DNA of 64,000 nt from a bacterium (GTDB lineage: Bacteria; RBG-13-66-14; B26-G2; WVWN01), in assembly GCA_035529855.1 (NCBI GenBank), contig DATKVX010000079.1, forward strand, positions 1 through 64,000, in the 5' to 3' direction. Below are positions 23,564 to 32,841 of this stretch, piece by piece (position 1 is the first letter of the stretch; each line of letters starts with the position of its first letter). Under the pieces are notes generated by a model, which saw only the letters and a program-made list of their open reading frames with translations, was not told the origin of the DNA and did not search any database. The translations under genes were made by a program, and so were the position numbers.

Positions 23564-24925
23564 TTATCGCCCTCCTATCTGGACGTCTTTGACCAGCATA
23601 TGCGGGCCGCCGCTGGAGACGGGCAGCGGCGATTGCCCCCCCTTGCCGCAGCCGCCCATGCCTTCTTCCGGCACGGTGAAGTCGTTCGCCACCGCGACGA
23701 TGTTCTCCAGCGTGCGAAAGAGGTTGCCCTGGAGCTTGAGGTCGCGGAGGTGTTTCGTCAACTTCCCGTTTTCTATTAAGTAGCCGTCTTCGGCGGTGAA
23801 AGTGAAGGTCTCGCCGCCGGTGCCGCCCTTCGCCCGGCGGGCGTATATCCCTCGCGGCACCGACGCCAGCATTTCGTCGAAGCTTATCTCGCCGGGTTCG
23901 ATATAAGTGGAGGTCATCCGAACCAGCGGCGCGAAGCGATAGTCGAGCGCCCGGGCGTTGCCGGTGGGTTGAACGTCCATGCGCGTCGCCGTCTCGCGGT
24001 CGTGCAGCAAGCCCGTCAAAACGCCGTCCCGGATGAGGTATTTTTTTCGGCCGCGGACCCCCTCGTCGTCGTACGGGACGTAGCCGTAATGGCCCTCGTA
24101 GTTTGCGTCGTCGACGATGGAGAGGACCTCCGAGCCGAAGCGGCGCCCCGGCGTCATTATCTCGCGCAGCTTTTCGTCTTGGGCCACGTCGTCGGCCTCC
24201 GCGGCGTGGCCGAACGCCTCGTGCGCGAAGACGCCGGTGAGGACCGGGTCGGTAATGACGTCGTACGTACCTCCCGTTACCGGTTCCGCGTCGAGCAACG
24301 TCGCGGCGTGCGCCGCCAGCTCTTCCACTTCCGCTTCGCGCCCCAGTACGTGGTCGAAGCCGACTACGCCGCCGTAGTTGTGGATGGCCATTTGGACTAC
24401 GCCGCCTTCGCTGGCTATGGGCCTGAGCGCAAGGCCGAGGCGCGGCGTTTTTACGGATACCGCCGCACCCTCGGTATTGGCGAAAACGCGGTGGTCGTAG
24501 AAGTCGCGGTACCGCGTATCGGTGGACGGGATGCGGTCGTGGCTCAGCAGGATGTCGTTATACTTGGAGACGACGGCGACCTTTTCGTCGAGGTCGACGC
24601 GGTGCGCGGGCCGGGGCACGTCGACGTCGACGTCGTCAACGTTGACTTCCGCCGGCGCGAACCCGCCGAAGGTCCCGGCTTTGACTTTCGCCAAGGTTAC
24701 GGCTTTCTCGAGATACTCGGCCGCGCGCTCGAGGTCTTCGAACGACGCGACGCCGAATTGGCCTTTCACCAGCACCCGTACGAAGCCGCCGCGGCCGTTG
24801 TTCAGCGCTACGTCCTTCAAGCCGTCGCCGTCGAAGACGAGCAGCGTGGACGTGAATTCCTGGTAGCGGAATTCGGCGTAGTCGCACGGTGCGTTCGCGA
24901 GTACGCTTTGCAAATAGGATTTCAT
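23564..24925 (-). CDS. tldD: TldD metalloprotease
   Basis: A 453-residue TldD, the catalytic subunit. The zinc site is visible: HEAFGH at 235-240 (HExxxH) and a Cys near the C-terminus in EEGMGGCGKGGQ. The typical GGEXFTF-like segment (GTGGETFTFTAEDGYLIENGKL) is present. Natural substrates here are unknown; no peptide-toxin precursor gene is seen nearby, so housekeeping peptide turnover is the cautious reading. Confidence 0.92.
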   Translation of the reverse strand: MKSYLQSVLANAPCDYAEFRYQEFTSTLLVFDGDGLKDVALNNGRGGFVRVLVKGQFGVASFEDLERAAEYLEKAVTLAKVKAGTFGGFAPAEVNVDDVDVDVPRPAHRVDLDEKVAVVSKYNDILLSHDRIPSTDTRYRDFYDHRVFANTEGAAVSVKTPRLGLALRPIASEGGVVQMAIHNYGGVVGFDHVLGREAEVEELAAHAATLLDAEPVTGGTYDVITDPVLTGVFAHEAFGHAAEADDVAQDEKLREIMTPGRRFGSEVLSIVDDANYEGHYGYVPYDDEGVRGRKKYLIRDGVLTGLLHDRETATRMDVQPTGNARALDYRFAPLVRMTSTYIEPGEISFDEMLASVPRGIYARRAKGGTGGETFTFTAEDGYLIENGKLTKHLRDLKLQGNLFRTLENIVAVANDFTVPEEGMGGCGKGGQSPLPVSSGGPHMLVKDVQIGGR

Positions 24926-24931
24926 ACGCCG

Positions 24932-25312
24932 TCAGTTCTCCTCGTCCGGGGTAGCCTCTTCGCCGCCGGGGGGTTTATATTCCCACAGGTGCGCGTCGGT
25001 GAACTCGCGGAGGTTCCGGCGGTAGGTATCGTTACCCGGGTCTAGTTCCGCCGCTTTGCGGTATTCGTCGTACGCCTCTTCAAGCTTACTCTGCGCTTCT
25101 AATGCTACGGCGAGGTTGTTATGAAGGCGAGCGTCTTCCGGGTCTTCGGCCAGCGCTTGGCGCAGCCGGTACTCCGCCTCGCGCCAGAGCCCTACTTCCT
25201 GGGCTTTAATCGCGAAGCGGTTGTAGTCGCGGGTCGTTACGCGCCACGGAGATTTACAGCTCGCCCCGGCGATGACAAGCGTTGCCGCCAACGTCAAAAA
25301 ATATATTCTCAT
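24932..25312 (-). CDS. Small TPR lipoprotein
   Basis: A 126-residue lipoprotein: signal peptide MRIYFLTLAATLVIAGASC with the lipobox Cys about residue 19. Two to three TPR units follow: AEYRLRQALAEDPEDARLHNNLAVALEAQ and LEEAYDEYRKAAELDPGNDTYRRNLREF. Such small TPR lipoproteins act as periplasmic adaptors. It lies between the second amrS and tldD in the same run. Confidence 0.75.
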   Translation of the reverse strand: MRIYFLTLAATLVIAGASCKSPWRVTTRDYNRFAIKAQEVGLWREAEYRLRQALAEDPEDARLHNNLAVALEAQSKLEEAYDEYRKAAELDPGNDTYRRNLREFTDAHLWEYKPPGGEEATPDEEN

Positions 25313-25340
25313 ATCATCCCTGCGCGGCCGAACGTCGCAG

Positions 25341-26345
25341 CTATAATACGATCTCGCTGGGTCGGCCGCAATTATTACAATTCCCGTCTTTCAGGCCGAC
25401 GACCTTTACGCGGTAGCCTTCGCGGTTCACGAGGAGGTTTCCACAACGGGGGCAGTTCGTATCGGTCCCGCCTATCCCGGCGACGTTGCCCAGGTACACG
25501 TAGTAAAGGTCGCGGTCGGCTATTTCCTTGGCGCGGAGGAGAACGTGGGTCGGCGTGGGCGGCACGTCCATTTTGTAGTGAGGGAAGTACCGGGATAAAT
25601 GCACCGGCGTATCGCGCCCCAGGTTATCGGCAACCCACTTGACGAAGGCGGCGACGTCGTCCTCGCCGTCGTTTAGGCCCGTTACCAGGAGGTGGGTGAT
25701 TTCCAAATGAAGCCGTTCTTTGAAGACGACGGCGGTGCGTAGAACGGGTTCCAATCTCCCGCCGCAGTAGTCGCGGTAGAATTCGTCCGACAGCGATTTG
25801 ACGTCGACGTTCGCGGCGTCGAGAAAAGTTGCTATCTCGCGGGCAGGTGCTTCTTCCAGGAAGCCGTTGGTCACGGCGACGTTGTATAGGCCGCGGTCGC
25901 GTGCCGCTTGGCAGGCGTCGCGGACGTATTCCCACCAGACGAGCGGTTCGGTGTAGGTATACGCGATTCCGGGCGAATCGTGAGCCGCGGCCAGTTGGGC
26001 TACGGCTTCCGCGGAGAGGTAGTGGACCGCCGTTTTATCCTGGGATATCTGGTAGTTCTGGCACCCGCGGCAGCGCAGGTTGCAGCCGTTGGGGCCGATC
26101 GACAACACGTAATCGCCGGGGTGGAAGTGATAGATGGGTTTTTTCTCGATGGGGTCGATAGCGGTCGAGGCGAGCTCGCCGTAGGCCGCGGCGTAGAGGA
26201 CCCCTCCCCGGTTTTGCCGCAAGTTACATTCTCCGCGGTCGCCGTCGCTTATCACGCAACGTTGGGGGCAGAGGTCGCATTTTACGCGACCGTCGCTTAC
26301 GGCGTGCCAGAACGACGCCTCGACTGCTTGCCGGTTCGGTTTCAT
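25341..26345 (-). CDS. amrS: AmmeMemoRadiSam-type radical SAM enzyme (second copy)
   Basis: A 334-residue paralogue of the protein at 1193-2203, with the same layout: N-terminal CDLCPQRC (C23-C30), radical SAM CX3CX2C at C88, C92, C95 (GCNLRCRGC), and a C-terminal CPRC / CNNC zinc-ribbon-like pair. Both copies share IDPIEKKP and FYRDYCGGRLEPVLR-type segments. ATG 26345 overlaps the preceding stop by four bases; a longer open frame to 26522 would lie inside that gene and is rejected. No AMMECR1 or MEMO gene is adjacent. Confidence 0.85.
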   Translation of the reverse strand: MKPNRQAVEASFWHAVSDGRVKCDLCPQRCVISDGDRGECNLRQNRGGVLYAAAYGELASTAIDPIEKKPIYHFHPGDYVLSIGPNGCNLRCRGCQNYQISQDKTAVHYLSAEAVAQLAAAHDSPGIAYTYTEPLVWWEYVRDACQAARDRGLYNVAVTNGFLEEAPAREIATFLDAANVDVKSLSDEFYRDYCGGRLEPVLRTAVVFKERLHLEITHLLVTGLNDGEDDVAAFVKWVADNLGRDTPVHLSRYFPHYKMDVPPTPTHVLLRAKEIADRDLYYVYLGNVAGIGGTDTNCPRCGNLLVNREGYRVKVVGLKDGNCNNCGRPSEIVL

Positions 26346-26842
26346 TTCGTCAGCGTCTCGTAGTACGGTTGGGCCCACCTTTTGCGTTCCGGGTCGAGCA
26401 TGTTCGCGAAAGCTCGTTCCGCCTCTTTTCGGGCGTACGCCATTTCGTCTCGCATGTCGCCTCCCCCTTCGCGGCCGGACAGGTATATGACGCGGGAGTA
26501 CGTTTGGTAGACGGAGTACCACAACAGAAAAGCTACGAGGTTATCGCCGCGCCCGGCGAAGTAAGGAGCGTACTGCTGCGACGTACCGATGTCGGTATTG
26601 GCGGCCAGCGCCTCTACGACCCGGGCTTGTACGTCTTCCGACGCGTCGTCTACCGCGGCCGCCAGCGCTTCGATATCGTCGCCCGACAACCCTTGGGCCA
26701 AGGCTTTCGTCAATAGCTCTTGGGCCGCCCGCGCCCTCTTCTCGGCGTCTCGGCTGTCGAGCTCTTTGGCCCAGTTTTTTGCCCCGGCCCACGTCGCCGC
26801 GAGGACGCTGAACGCGAGTACGGCCATAATACACCTTCTCAT
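26342..26842 (-). CDS. Exported HEAT-like protein, unknown function
   Basis: A 166-residue protein with signal peptide (MAVLAFSVLAATWAGA, from the second Met). A HEAT-repeat-like stretch (LDSRDAEKRARAAQELLTKAL, IEALAAAVDDASEDVQARVVEALAAN) is followed by a Tyr/Trp-rich helical end. No family recognised. Coupled by ATGA to amrS copy 2. Confidence 0.65.
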   Translation of the reverse strand: MRRCIMAVLAFSVLAATWAGAKNWAKELDSRDAEKRARAAQELLTKALAQGLSGDDIEALAAAVDDASEDVQARVVEALAANTDIGTSQQYAPYFAGRGDNLVAFLLWYSVYQTYSRVIYLSGREGGGDMRDEMAYARKEAERAFANMLDPERKRWAQPYYETLTK

Positions 26843-26889
26843 TCCACGACTCCCGAATAGTTTAATTACCGGGGTTACTTTTCGCCGGC

Positions 26890-28332
26890 TCAGAGGATAT
26901 ATTTCGCGAGGTCTTCGTCGCCCGCCAGCGCCGCCAGCTTCCGGTCGACGTACTCCTCGTCGACGGTGGCGCGTAAAACTTTCTTTTCGGGCGCGTCGAA
27001 GGAGAGGTCCTCCAAGAGCGTCTCCATCACGGTGTGGAGCCGGCGCGCCCCGATATTCTCTAACTTCTCGTTGAGCGTTTGTGATATCTCGGCTATTTTA
27101 CGTAGTGCGGCGTCCTCGAAGTGCAGGTCGACGCCCTCCGTCGACAGCAGCGCCCGGTATTGTTTTACGAGGGCGGTCTTGGGTTGCGTTAGGATCTTAT
27201 AGAAGTCGTCGGCCGTTAAATTCTTCAGCTCGACGCGTATGGGGAAACGCCCCTGCAGCTCCGGCACGAGGTCCGACGGTTTGGCCACGTGGAAAGCGCC
27301 GGCGGCGATGAAGAGGATGTGGTCGGTACGCACCATCCCGTACTTGGTGTTTACGGAGCAACCCTCGACGATGGGCAGGAGGTCGCGCTGGACGCCCTCG
27401 CGCGAGACGTCCGGGCCGGTGGTGGTTTTGGGCCCTACGATTTTATCGAGCTCGTCGACGAAGACGATCCCCGATTGCTCCATACGCTCCAGGCCGAGGT
27501 TAACGGCCTTATCCATGTCTACCAGTTTCGCCGCCTCTTCCTCGGTTAGGATATCCAGGGCTTCGGCCGCGGTCACTTTACGGGTAGCGGTTTTTTTGGG
27601 CAGGAATTGGTTGAATATCTCGCCGAGGTTCATGTCCATCTCTTCGAAACCCTGGCCGGTGAAGACTTCGACGGTGGGCGATATTTTGGCTTCGACTTCG
27701 ATTTCGACGGTCCGCTCGTCCAGTTCGCCGCTGTGCAGCTTCTGCCTAAGGACCTCGCGCGCGCGTTCGTACTTGCGCCGTTCGGCCTCTTTCTTCTGCT
27801 CGAGCTCGGGCGGGGGCCCTACCGGGATGGCGGCCGTCCCCCCGAACGTGCCGCGCGTTTTCATAGCGGGGCCGGGTTCGCCCGGGGGCGCGGGCGGCGG
27901 CGGCAACAATATATCGAGTAGGTGCTCCTCGGAGACGTCCGCCGCCCGTTCTTCCACCTCGGCCATGAGTTCTTCGCGGACGGCGGACACGGCGACGTCC
28001 GCCAGGTCGCGGATGATGGCGTCCACGTCGCGTCCCACGTAGCCCACTTCCGTGAACTTCGACGCCTCGATCTTGACGAAGGGCGCGTTGGCGAGGCGCG
28101 CCAGCCGGCGTGCGATCTCGGTCTTGCCTACGCCGGTGGGGCCTATCATAATGATATTTTTCGGCGCGATGTCTTCGGCGATTTCGGGGGGGAGTTGGCG
28201 CCGCCGCCACCGGTTGCGCAACGCTATGGCTACCGCTTTCTTGGCGGCATCCTGGCCTACGACGTACTTGTCGAGTTCTTCGACGATTTGACGCGGGGTA
28301 AGTTCCCTTTTTTTTCCGTCGTGTGTCGTCAT
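26890..28332 (-). CDS. hslU: ATP-dependent protease ATPase subunit HslU
   Basis: A 480-residue AAA+ unfoldase of the HslUV protease. Walker A GPTGVGKT (64-71), pore loop GYVG (97-100), Walker [11 protein letters not shown], sensor regions and a long I-domain (about 110-240) are all seen. The C-terminal end EDLAKYIL is the tail that docks into HslV and activates it, so a HslV must be expected, yet no hslV lies next to it. In most bacteria hslV directly precedes hslU; here the barrel gene does. Confidence 0.93.
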   Translation of the reverse strand: MTTHDGKKRELTPRQIVEELDKYVVGQDAAKKAVAIALRNRWRRRQLPPEIAEDIAPKNIIMIGPTGVGKTEIARRLARLANAPFVKIEASKFTEVGYVGRDVDAIIRDLADVAVSAVREELMAEVEERAADVSEEHLLDILLPPPPAPPGEPGPAMKTRGTFGGTAAIPVGPPPELEQKKEAERRKYERAREVLRQKLHSGELDERTVEIEVEAKISPTVEVFTGQGFEEMDMNLGEIFNQFLPKKTATRKVTAAEALDILTEEEAAKLVDMDKAVNLGLERMEQSGIVFVDELDKIVGPKTTTGPDVSREGVQRDLLPIVEGCSVNTKYGMVRTDHILFIAAGAFHVAKPSDLVPELQGRFPIRVELKNLTADDFYKILTQPKTALVKQYRALLSTEGVDLHFEDAALRKIAEISQTLNEKLENIGARRLHTVMETLLEDLSFDAPEKKVLRATVDEEYVDRKLAALAGDEDLAKYIL

Positions 28333-28338
28333 TTCTTT

Positions 28339-29961
28339 TTAGAAGACCAGGTTTAAGCCGGCGTTGAAAGACCTTCCCGGCGCCAATACGCCGGCGGCGT
28401 CGTAATACTTTACGTCCGTGACATTGTAGGCCGCGGCCGTGACCGATATGCCCGGGTTGAGCCGCAAGACCATACGCGCGTTGGGGACCCACGCCGCGGC
28501 GAGCGGCGCGGCCGCGCTCGGCGCGGCGTAACGTTCGCCCAGGAACGTCCCCTCCACCGAAGCGGCGTGGCCCGGGCCGAATTTAAACGTCAAGCCGGCC
28601 GTCCCTTCGTACGCCGGCAAGTACGGGAAGTGGCTTCCCGCCTCGCCGCGGAGGCGTGCGGTTTTGTATTCGGCGCCGGCGTAGTGCTCGACGCGCGCCA
28701 GCGTTATACGGTACGACGCGTCGGCGCCGCGGATAAGGCCCCGGCCGGGGTCGTAGTACGTTATACCGCCGAAGTGCGAGTCTGCGGCGGCGTACGCCCG
28801 ACGGAAACGGTCCTCGTACGCCGCGGCCGTCAGGCGGACCAGGTTTCGGAAATGATAGCTCAGGCCTGCCCGTACGGCGAAGTATTTGTCCTCCACCGGG
28901 CGGAAGTCGGTAGGTACGGCGTAATCGCGGTGTACGTAAAGAGCGCGGAAACCCGGTACGTTCAGCTGCGGCCGGTAGTTGACGAAGCAGCCCCAACGCG
29001 ACGTAAGGCGCAACAGCAGGCGGCCCCGCGGGTAGAAGCGGAATTCGGGTTGGTCGCCGCGGAATAGATACCCGCCGAAACCGCCCTGTAAATAAAGCCG
29101 GTCGGCGATGGGGAAATCGTTTTCCAAACTCAGCTTGCCCGTAAGGAATCCTTGTTCGCGTCCTTCGACCTCGTAATTCTCTTGGCTTATCGTGAAGAAG
29201 CCGCGCGACAGGTTTTCGCCCAGCCAGAAGAAGTCGTAGCTCGAGTCCGCCTTTATTACCTGGTCGACGGCGTTCCGCGCGCCGTATTCGCCGTCCGTGA
29301 AGGTGCCCGAGACCTTGGTCGCGAATTTGGCCTTACCCCACAGATTGCTCCGGAAACCGGCCGAGCCCTCGCCGCTGCGGGTCACGTTATCGCCCGCGTA
29401 GCCGGCGAAGCCAGCGTCGTTTTGGCGTAATTTTTCGGCGTTGCCTTCGTAATTGGCGGTGAAGCCGACGGTCGTGCCGGCCTGGTCCGAGAAAGCTACT
29501 TCGGCGTCGGCGCGTGTGTCGTCCTTATCGTACGCGCCTTCGCCGCTGGTTACACGTTTTTCGTCGAACGACGCCGCGGCGTCGACGAACTTTATTTCCC
29601 ATCCCTGGAAGGCCGCGAGCTCCAGGCGACGGGCGGTCCCGCCGCTAACCTCGATTTCGGTGAGAGACCTCGAGCCGGTACGTCCGCCTTTGTGGTCCTG
29701 GGGGGCGGGGGTCGCTCCCCCTTCGAAAAGTTGCGGCACGGCTTCTCTAAACGCTTCGTTCCGCGCCGCGACGTAATCGTCGAACGACGGCGTCACGAAG
29801 CTCGGCGTGCTTTCTTCCCAGGCCAACCTTAAGTCGGCGTCCGCGAACGAGAACGGCGTCGTCGCGGCCGCGGCGGCAGAAGCGGCCAACGAGATAGACA
29901 CCGCGTACGCCCGCGCGGTACGCGTCAGCGTCCGAGCTCCGCTTTCGCTTTGCGAACCCAT
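28339..29961 (-). CDS. Outer-membrane beta-barrel protein (TonB-receptor-like barrel, no plug)
   Basis: A 540-residue protein from ATG 29961 with signal peptide (RAYAVSISLAASAAAAATT). No plug domain is present. From about residue 130 it shows alternating strands with Tyr/Phe girdles and ends APGRSFNAGLNLVF, a classic C-terminal barrel strand. The closest likeness is the barrel half of TonB-dependent receptors. It overlaps the end of the large TPR gene by 37 bases, so the two are translated together, resembling TPR-scaffold/barrel export pairs. The ligand is unknown. The frame upstream of 29961 is inside the TPR gene and is not used. Confidence 0.7.
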   Translation of the reverse strand: MGSQSESGARTLTRTARAYAVSISLAASAAAAATTPFSFADADLRLAWEESTPSFVTPSFDDYVAARNEAFREAVPQLFEGGATPAPQDHKGGRTGSRSLTEIEVSGGTARRLELAAFQGWEIKFVDAAASFDEKRVTSGEGAYDKDDTRADAEVAFSDQAGTTVGFTANYEGNAEKLRQNDAGFAGYAGDNVTRSGEGSAGFRSNLWGKAKFATKVSGTFTDGEYGARNAVDQVIKADSSYDFFWLGENLSRGFFTISQENYEVEGREQGFLTGKLSLENDFPIADRLYLQGGFGGYLFRGDQPEFRFYPRGRLLLRLTSRWGCFVNYRPQLNVPGFRALYVHRDYAVPTDFRPVEDKYFAVRAGLSYHFRNLVRLTAAAYEDRFRRAYAAADSHFGGITYYDPGRGLIRGADASYRITLARVEHYAGAEYKTARLRGEAGSHFPYLPAYEGTAGLTFKFGPGHAASVEGTFLGERYAAPSAAAPLAAAWVPNARMVLRLNPGISVTAAAYNVTDVKYYDAAGVLAPGRSFNAGLNLVF

Positions 29962-32516
29962 TCCGGGAAGTCGCGATAGTTGGTTAATACTTTCGTGAAA
30001 TTGTTTCGGCTCGCGGCGTCGTTGCCCAAGTCGCGTTGGCATACGCCGAGGTAGTAATACGCCTGGGCGGCGACGGCGCGGTCCCCCGCGGCGCTCGCGG
30101 CGTCGAAGTACTCGAGCGCCTCCCCCGGGGCGCCCGCTTCCAGGAAGTTAAGGCCGGTATAGAGCGCGGCCCGGGGCCCGTATTCATTAGCCGGCCATTC
30201 GCGCGCCAGCTTCGTCAGGGCGGTGTTGGATTCCTTGTACAGCTTCGCCGCGCGGAGGTTTTCGCCGACCTTGAATTGGGCTTTGGCCGTGGCCCGAGTT
30301 TGGCCGAAGCGGCTAACGATTTCGCCGTACGTCTCTATAGCGGCGCTCCTGTCGCCGGCGCGGTCGTAAGCGTCCCCGGCCTTGTATAGGGAGGAGAGCG
30401 CGACGTCGTCGTCCTGGGTAGTCGCGGCGACGGCGAGGTATTCCGCAATCGCTTTCGACGTATCGCCCCGCGCCAAGTATACTTCGGCCAGTTTAATCCG
30501 AGCGGCGTCTAAGGTTTTTTCGTCGGCCTTGACCTCCGCGACCGCGGCGAGGTATTTCCGGGCCTGGTCGTAATCGCGTCGATGGTAGTAGTACTCACCC
30601 AATAGGATTAAAAGTTCGCCGTTGAGGCGGCTTTGGGGATACATCGCGATGTAGGATTTGGCGAGCTCGATCTGCGACTCGTATTTACCCTGTTTGAAAT
30701 TACATAGTTCAATCTCGTAGCGGGCCTCGTCCAACCGGGGCGAGTTGGCGTATTTTTCGACTAGTTCGGCGTATTTCTCTTTGGCCCGTTCGTAACGCCT
30801 CTGGTTGAGGAAGCACTCGCCCAACGTGAAGAGCGCGTCGTCGGCGATACTCGCGCGCGGGTAATGGCTCAGTAGCGCCGTCAACGTTTCAGCCGCGGCC
30901 GCGAATTCGTGTTCCGTAAATTCCGCTTGGGCCAGATTATATAAACCGTGCGGCGCGTACGGGCTTGCCGGGAATTCCCGGACCAGGTCCCAGAATGCGG
31001 CCGACGCGGCTCCGCGGTTCTTTTCATCGAGTAAGCTGACGGCGTAGAGGTACGCCGCGTCGTCGGCCAGGTCGCGGTCGGCGTAACGACCGGCTAGTAG
31101 GGCCAACGTCTCGCGCCCGGCGGTACCCGTACCGGTGGCGAGCTGTAATTTGCCGAGCCGGAATAACGCGTTGTCGGCTAAGGAATGGTCCGGGAAGTCG
31201 GCGGCGAACGCCGCCAGGGCGTTGCGCGCCTCCGCGGTATTACCCACCCGGGCGGCCGCTTCGGCTCCCCAGTATCGCGCGTAGGGAACCAATTCCGCGT
31301 CGGTCGTATTGGCCGCCAAGTTCTCGAACGTCGCCTGCGCTTCGGCGTAGCGCCCCGATACGAAGTGACACCACCCGAGCCAATATTCGGCCCGGGCCGC
31401 GGGGCGCTCGCGGGCGGCGAGTTCTCCGAAGAGCGTAGTGGCTTCGTCGACGTCGCCTTCCTCGAGCAACAGCCGGCCGGCCCAGAGCTTGGCCGGCGTA
31501 GCGTAAGGGCTGGTCGGGCAGATTTCGATTAGTTTTAAGAAAGTACTGCGGGCGCCGGGGCGGTCGCCGTTCTCGAGCCGGGCCAACGCCAGTACGTACA
31601 GGACCTCCGCCTCGGTCGCGGCGTCGAGCCGGTCGGGGCGTTTAACGGTCAGCGTTTCTTCGAGTAATTCCGCTCCCCGGCCTGCGTCGCCCGCGGCGAC
31701 GTAGCTCACCGCGCGCGCCAGGTCGTACCGGAGCGTATCCTCCCGCGCCTCGGCGAGGCACCGCCCGAAAGCCGCGGCGGCGCCGTCCGCGTCGCCCGCG
31801 GCCAGTAGCGCACGACCGTACGCGTCTTCTACCGCGACGACGTCGACGTCTTCCGCCTCCCCTGCCGCGACGAAATGGGCGGTGCTTCGCTCGAAGTCGC
31901 CGTCCAGGAAGTAGAGCAACGCCAAGCGGAAGTGCACCGTCCCGGCGGTTCGCTGGGCTGGGAATTCTCGCAGGGAAGTTTCATACGTTTCCTCGGCCCG
32001 GGCGGCGTCGCCGACGACGTAATACGTTTCGCCCAGTTTTAGGTAAACCCTGACCAGATTGGCGGGGTTCTTCGTGGTGCCGAGGGCCCGTTTGTAAGTC
32101 GCTATCGCTTTATCGTATAGGCCGAGGGCGGCGTAACATTCTCCTTTATCGATGAGAGCCGGTGCTACGAAGGGAGAAGTAGGGTAGTTGTTTATGACCC
32201 TTCGGTATTCGGCGATAGCTTCGTTATAGCTATCCATTTCCTGGAGCGACCGGCCCAGATAGAATTGGGCTTCGTCGGCCCATTCCCCCCCGGGGTTTCG
32301 GTCTAAGTAATCGTCAAAGTCGCGATATGCGGCTTTGTACAGGCCCCGGTCGAACATTTTACGGCCGAGCGCGAATGCCTCGTCTTCCACCACGGCGTAA
32401 GCCGCGCCGGCGGCGAACGCGGCGCCCGCAATTACGACCGCGCTTCGGACTGTCGTTTTTATTTGTACGCCCGTAGTCCTCCGGCCCCCTGATTTATTCA
32501 CGCGGCGATACGACAT
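29925..32516 (-). CDS. Large periplasmic TPR protein
   Basis: An 863-residue exported protein: N-terminal signal (VRSAVVIAGAAFAAGAAYA), then about 20 or more TPR-like units covering nearly all of it, of the BamD/YbgF subtype (AQFYLGRSLQEMDSYNEAIAEYRRVINNYPTSPF, ALFTLGECFLNQRRYERAKEKYAELVEKYANSP, YYLGVCQRDLGNDAASRNNFTKVLTNYRDFPEW). Such solenoids scaffold envelope complexes, e.g. the TPR subunits of exopolysaccharide exporters. Its start overlaps panD by 23 bases and its end overlaps the barrel gene. Function is inferred from architecture only. Confidence 0.82.
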   Translation of the reverse strand: MSYRRVNKSGGRRTTGVQIKTTVRSAVVIAGAAFAAGAAYAVVEDEAFALGRKMFDRGLYKAAYRDFDDYLDRNPGGEWADEAQFYLGRSLQEMDSYNEAIAEYRRVINNYPTSPFVAPALIDKGECYAALGLYDKAIATYKRALGTTKNPANLVRVYLKLGETYYVVGDAARAEETYETSLREFPAQRTAGTVHFRLALLYFLDGDFERSTAHFVAAGEAEDVDVVAVEDAYGRALLAAGDADGAAAAFGRCLAEAREDTLRYDLARAVSYVAAGDAGRGAELLEETLTVKRPDRLDAATEAEVLYVLALARLENGDRPGARSTFLKLIEICPTSPYATPAKLWAGRLLLEEGDVDEATTLFGELAARERPAARAEYWLGWCHFVSGRYAEAQATFENLAANTTDAELVPYARYWGAEAAARVGNTAEARNALAAFAADFPDHSLADNALFRLGKLQLATGTGTAGRETLALLAGRYADRDLADDAAYLYAVSLLDEKNRGAASAAFWDLVREFPASPYAPHGLYNLAQAEFTEHEFAAAAETLTALLSHYPRASIADDALFTLGECFLNQRRYERAKEKYAELVEKYANSPRLDEARYEIELCNFKQGKYESQIELAKSYIAMYPQSRLNGELLILLGEYYYHRRDYDQARKYLAAVAEVKADEKTLDAARIKLAEVYLARGDTSKAIAEYLAVAATTQDDDVALSSLYKAGDAYDRAGDRSAAIETYGEIVSRFGQTRATAKAQFKVGENLRAAKLYKESNTALTKLAREWPANEYGPRAALYTGLNFLEAGAPGEALEYFDAASAAGDRAVAAQAYYYLGVCQRDLGNDAASRNNFTKVLTNYRDFPEWVRKAKAELGR

Positions 32517-32841
32517 CGTTATTTTCGTCGAGCTCGATTTTACGGGGCGTCGGGGGCTCTTCCGCCAGACCGTAGGCCAGGACGATGAGGCGGTCGCCCA
32601 CCTGGCCCAAACGTGCCGCGGCGCCGTACAGCGTTATATCTTTCGAACCGCGCGGTAACGGTATGGTGTATGTCTCCAGGCGATGGCCGTTATTGACGTT
32701 GAAGACGTGCACTATCTCGCCCGCCAGTAGGCCGACGGCGTCCATAAGGTCCTCGTCTATCCCCAGGCTACCCTCGTACGATAGCTCGGTCGCGGTAACC
32801 GTCGCGCGGTGTATTTTCGCTACCAGGAACCGTCTCAACAT
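32494..32841 (-). CDS. panD: Aspartate 1-decarboxylase
   Basis: A 115-residue PanD proenzyme, which makes beta-alanine for pantothenate. The self-cleavage site is G24-S25 in YEGSLGID, leaving the pyruvoyl cofactor on Ser25. Length matches the family (about 115-130). It overlaps panC by 7 bases and completes a folK-panB-panC-panD set. Confidence 0.93.
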   Translation of the reverse strand: MLRRFLVAKIHRATVTATELSYEGSLGIDEDLMDAVGLLAGEIVHVFNVNNGHRLETYTIPLPRGSKDITLYGAAARLGQVGDRLIVLAYGLAEEPPTPRKIELDENNDVVSPRE

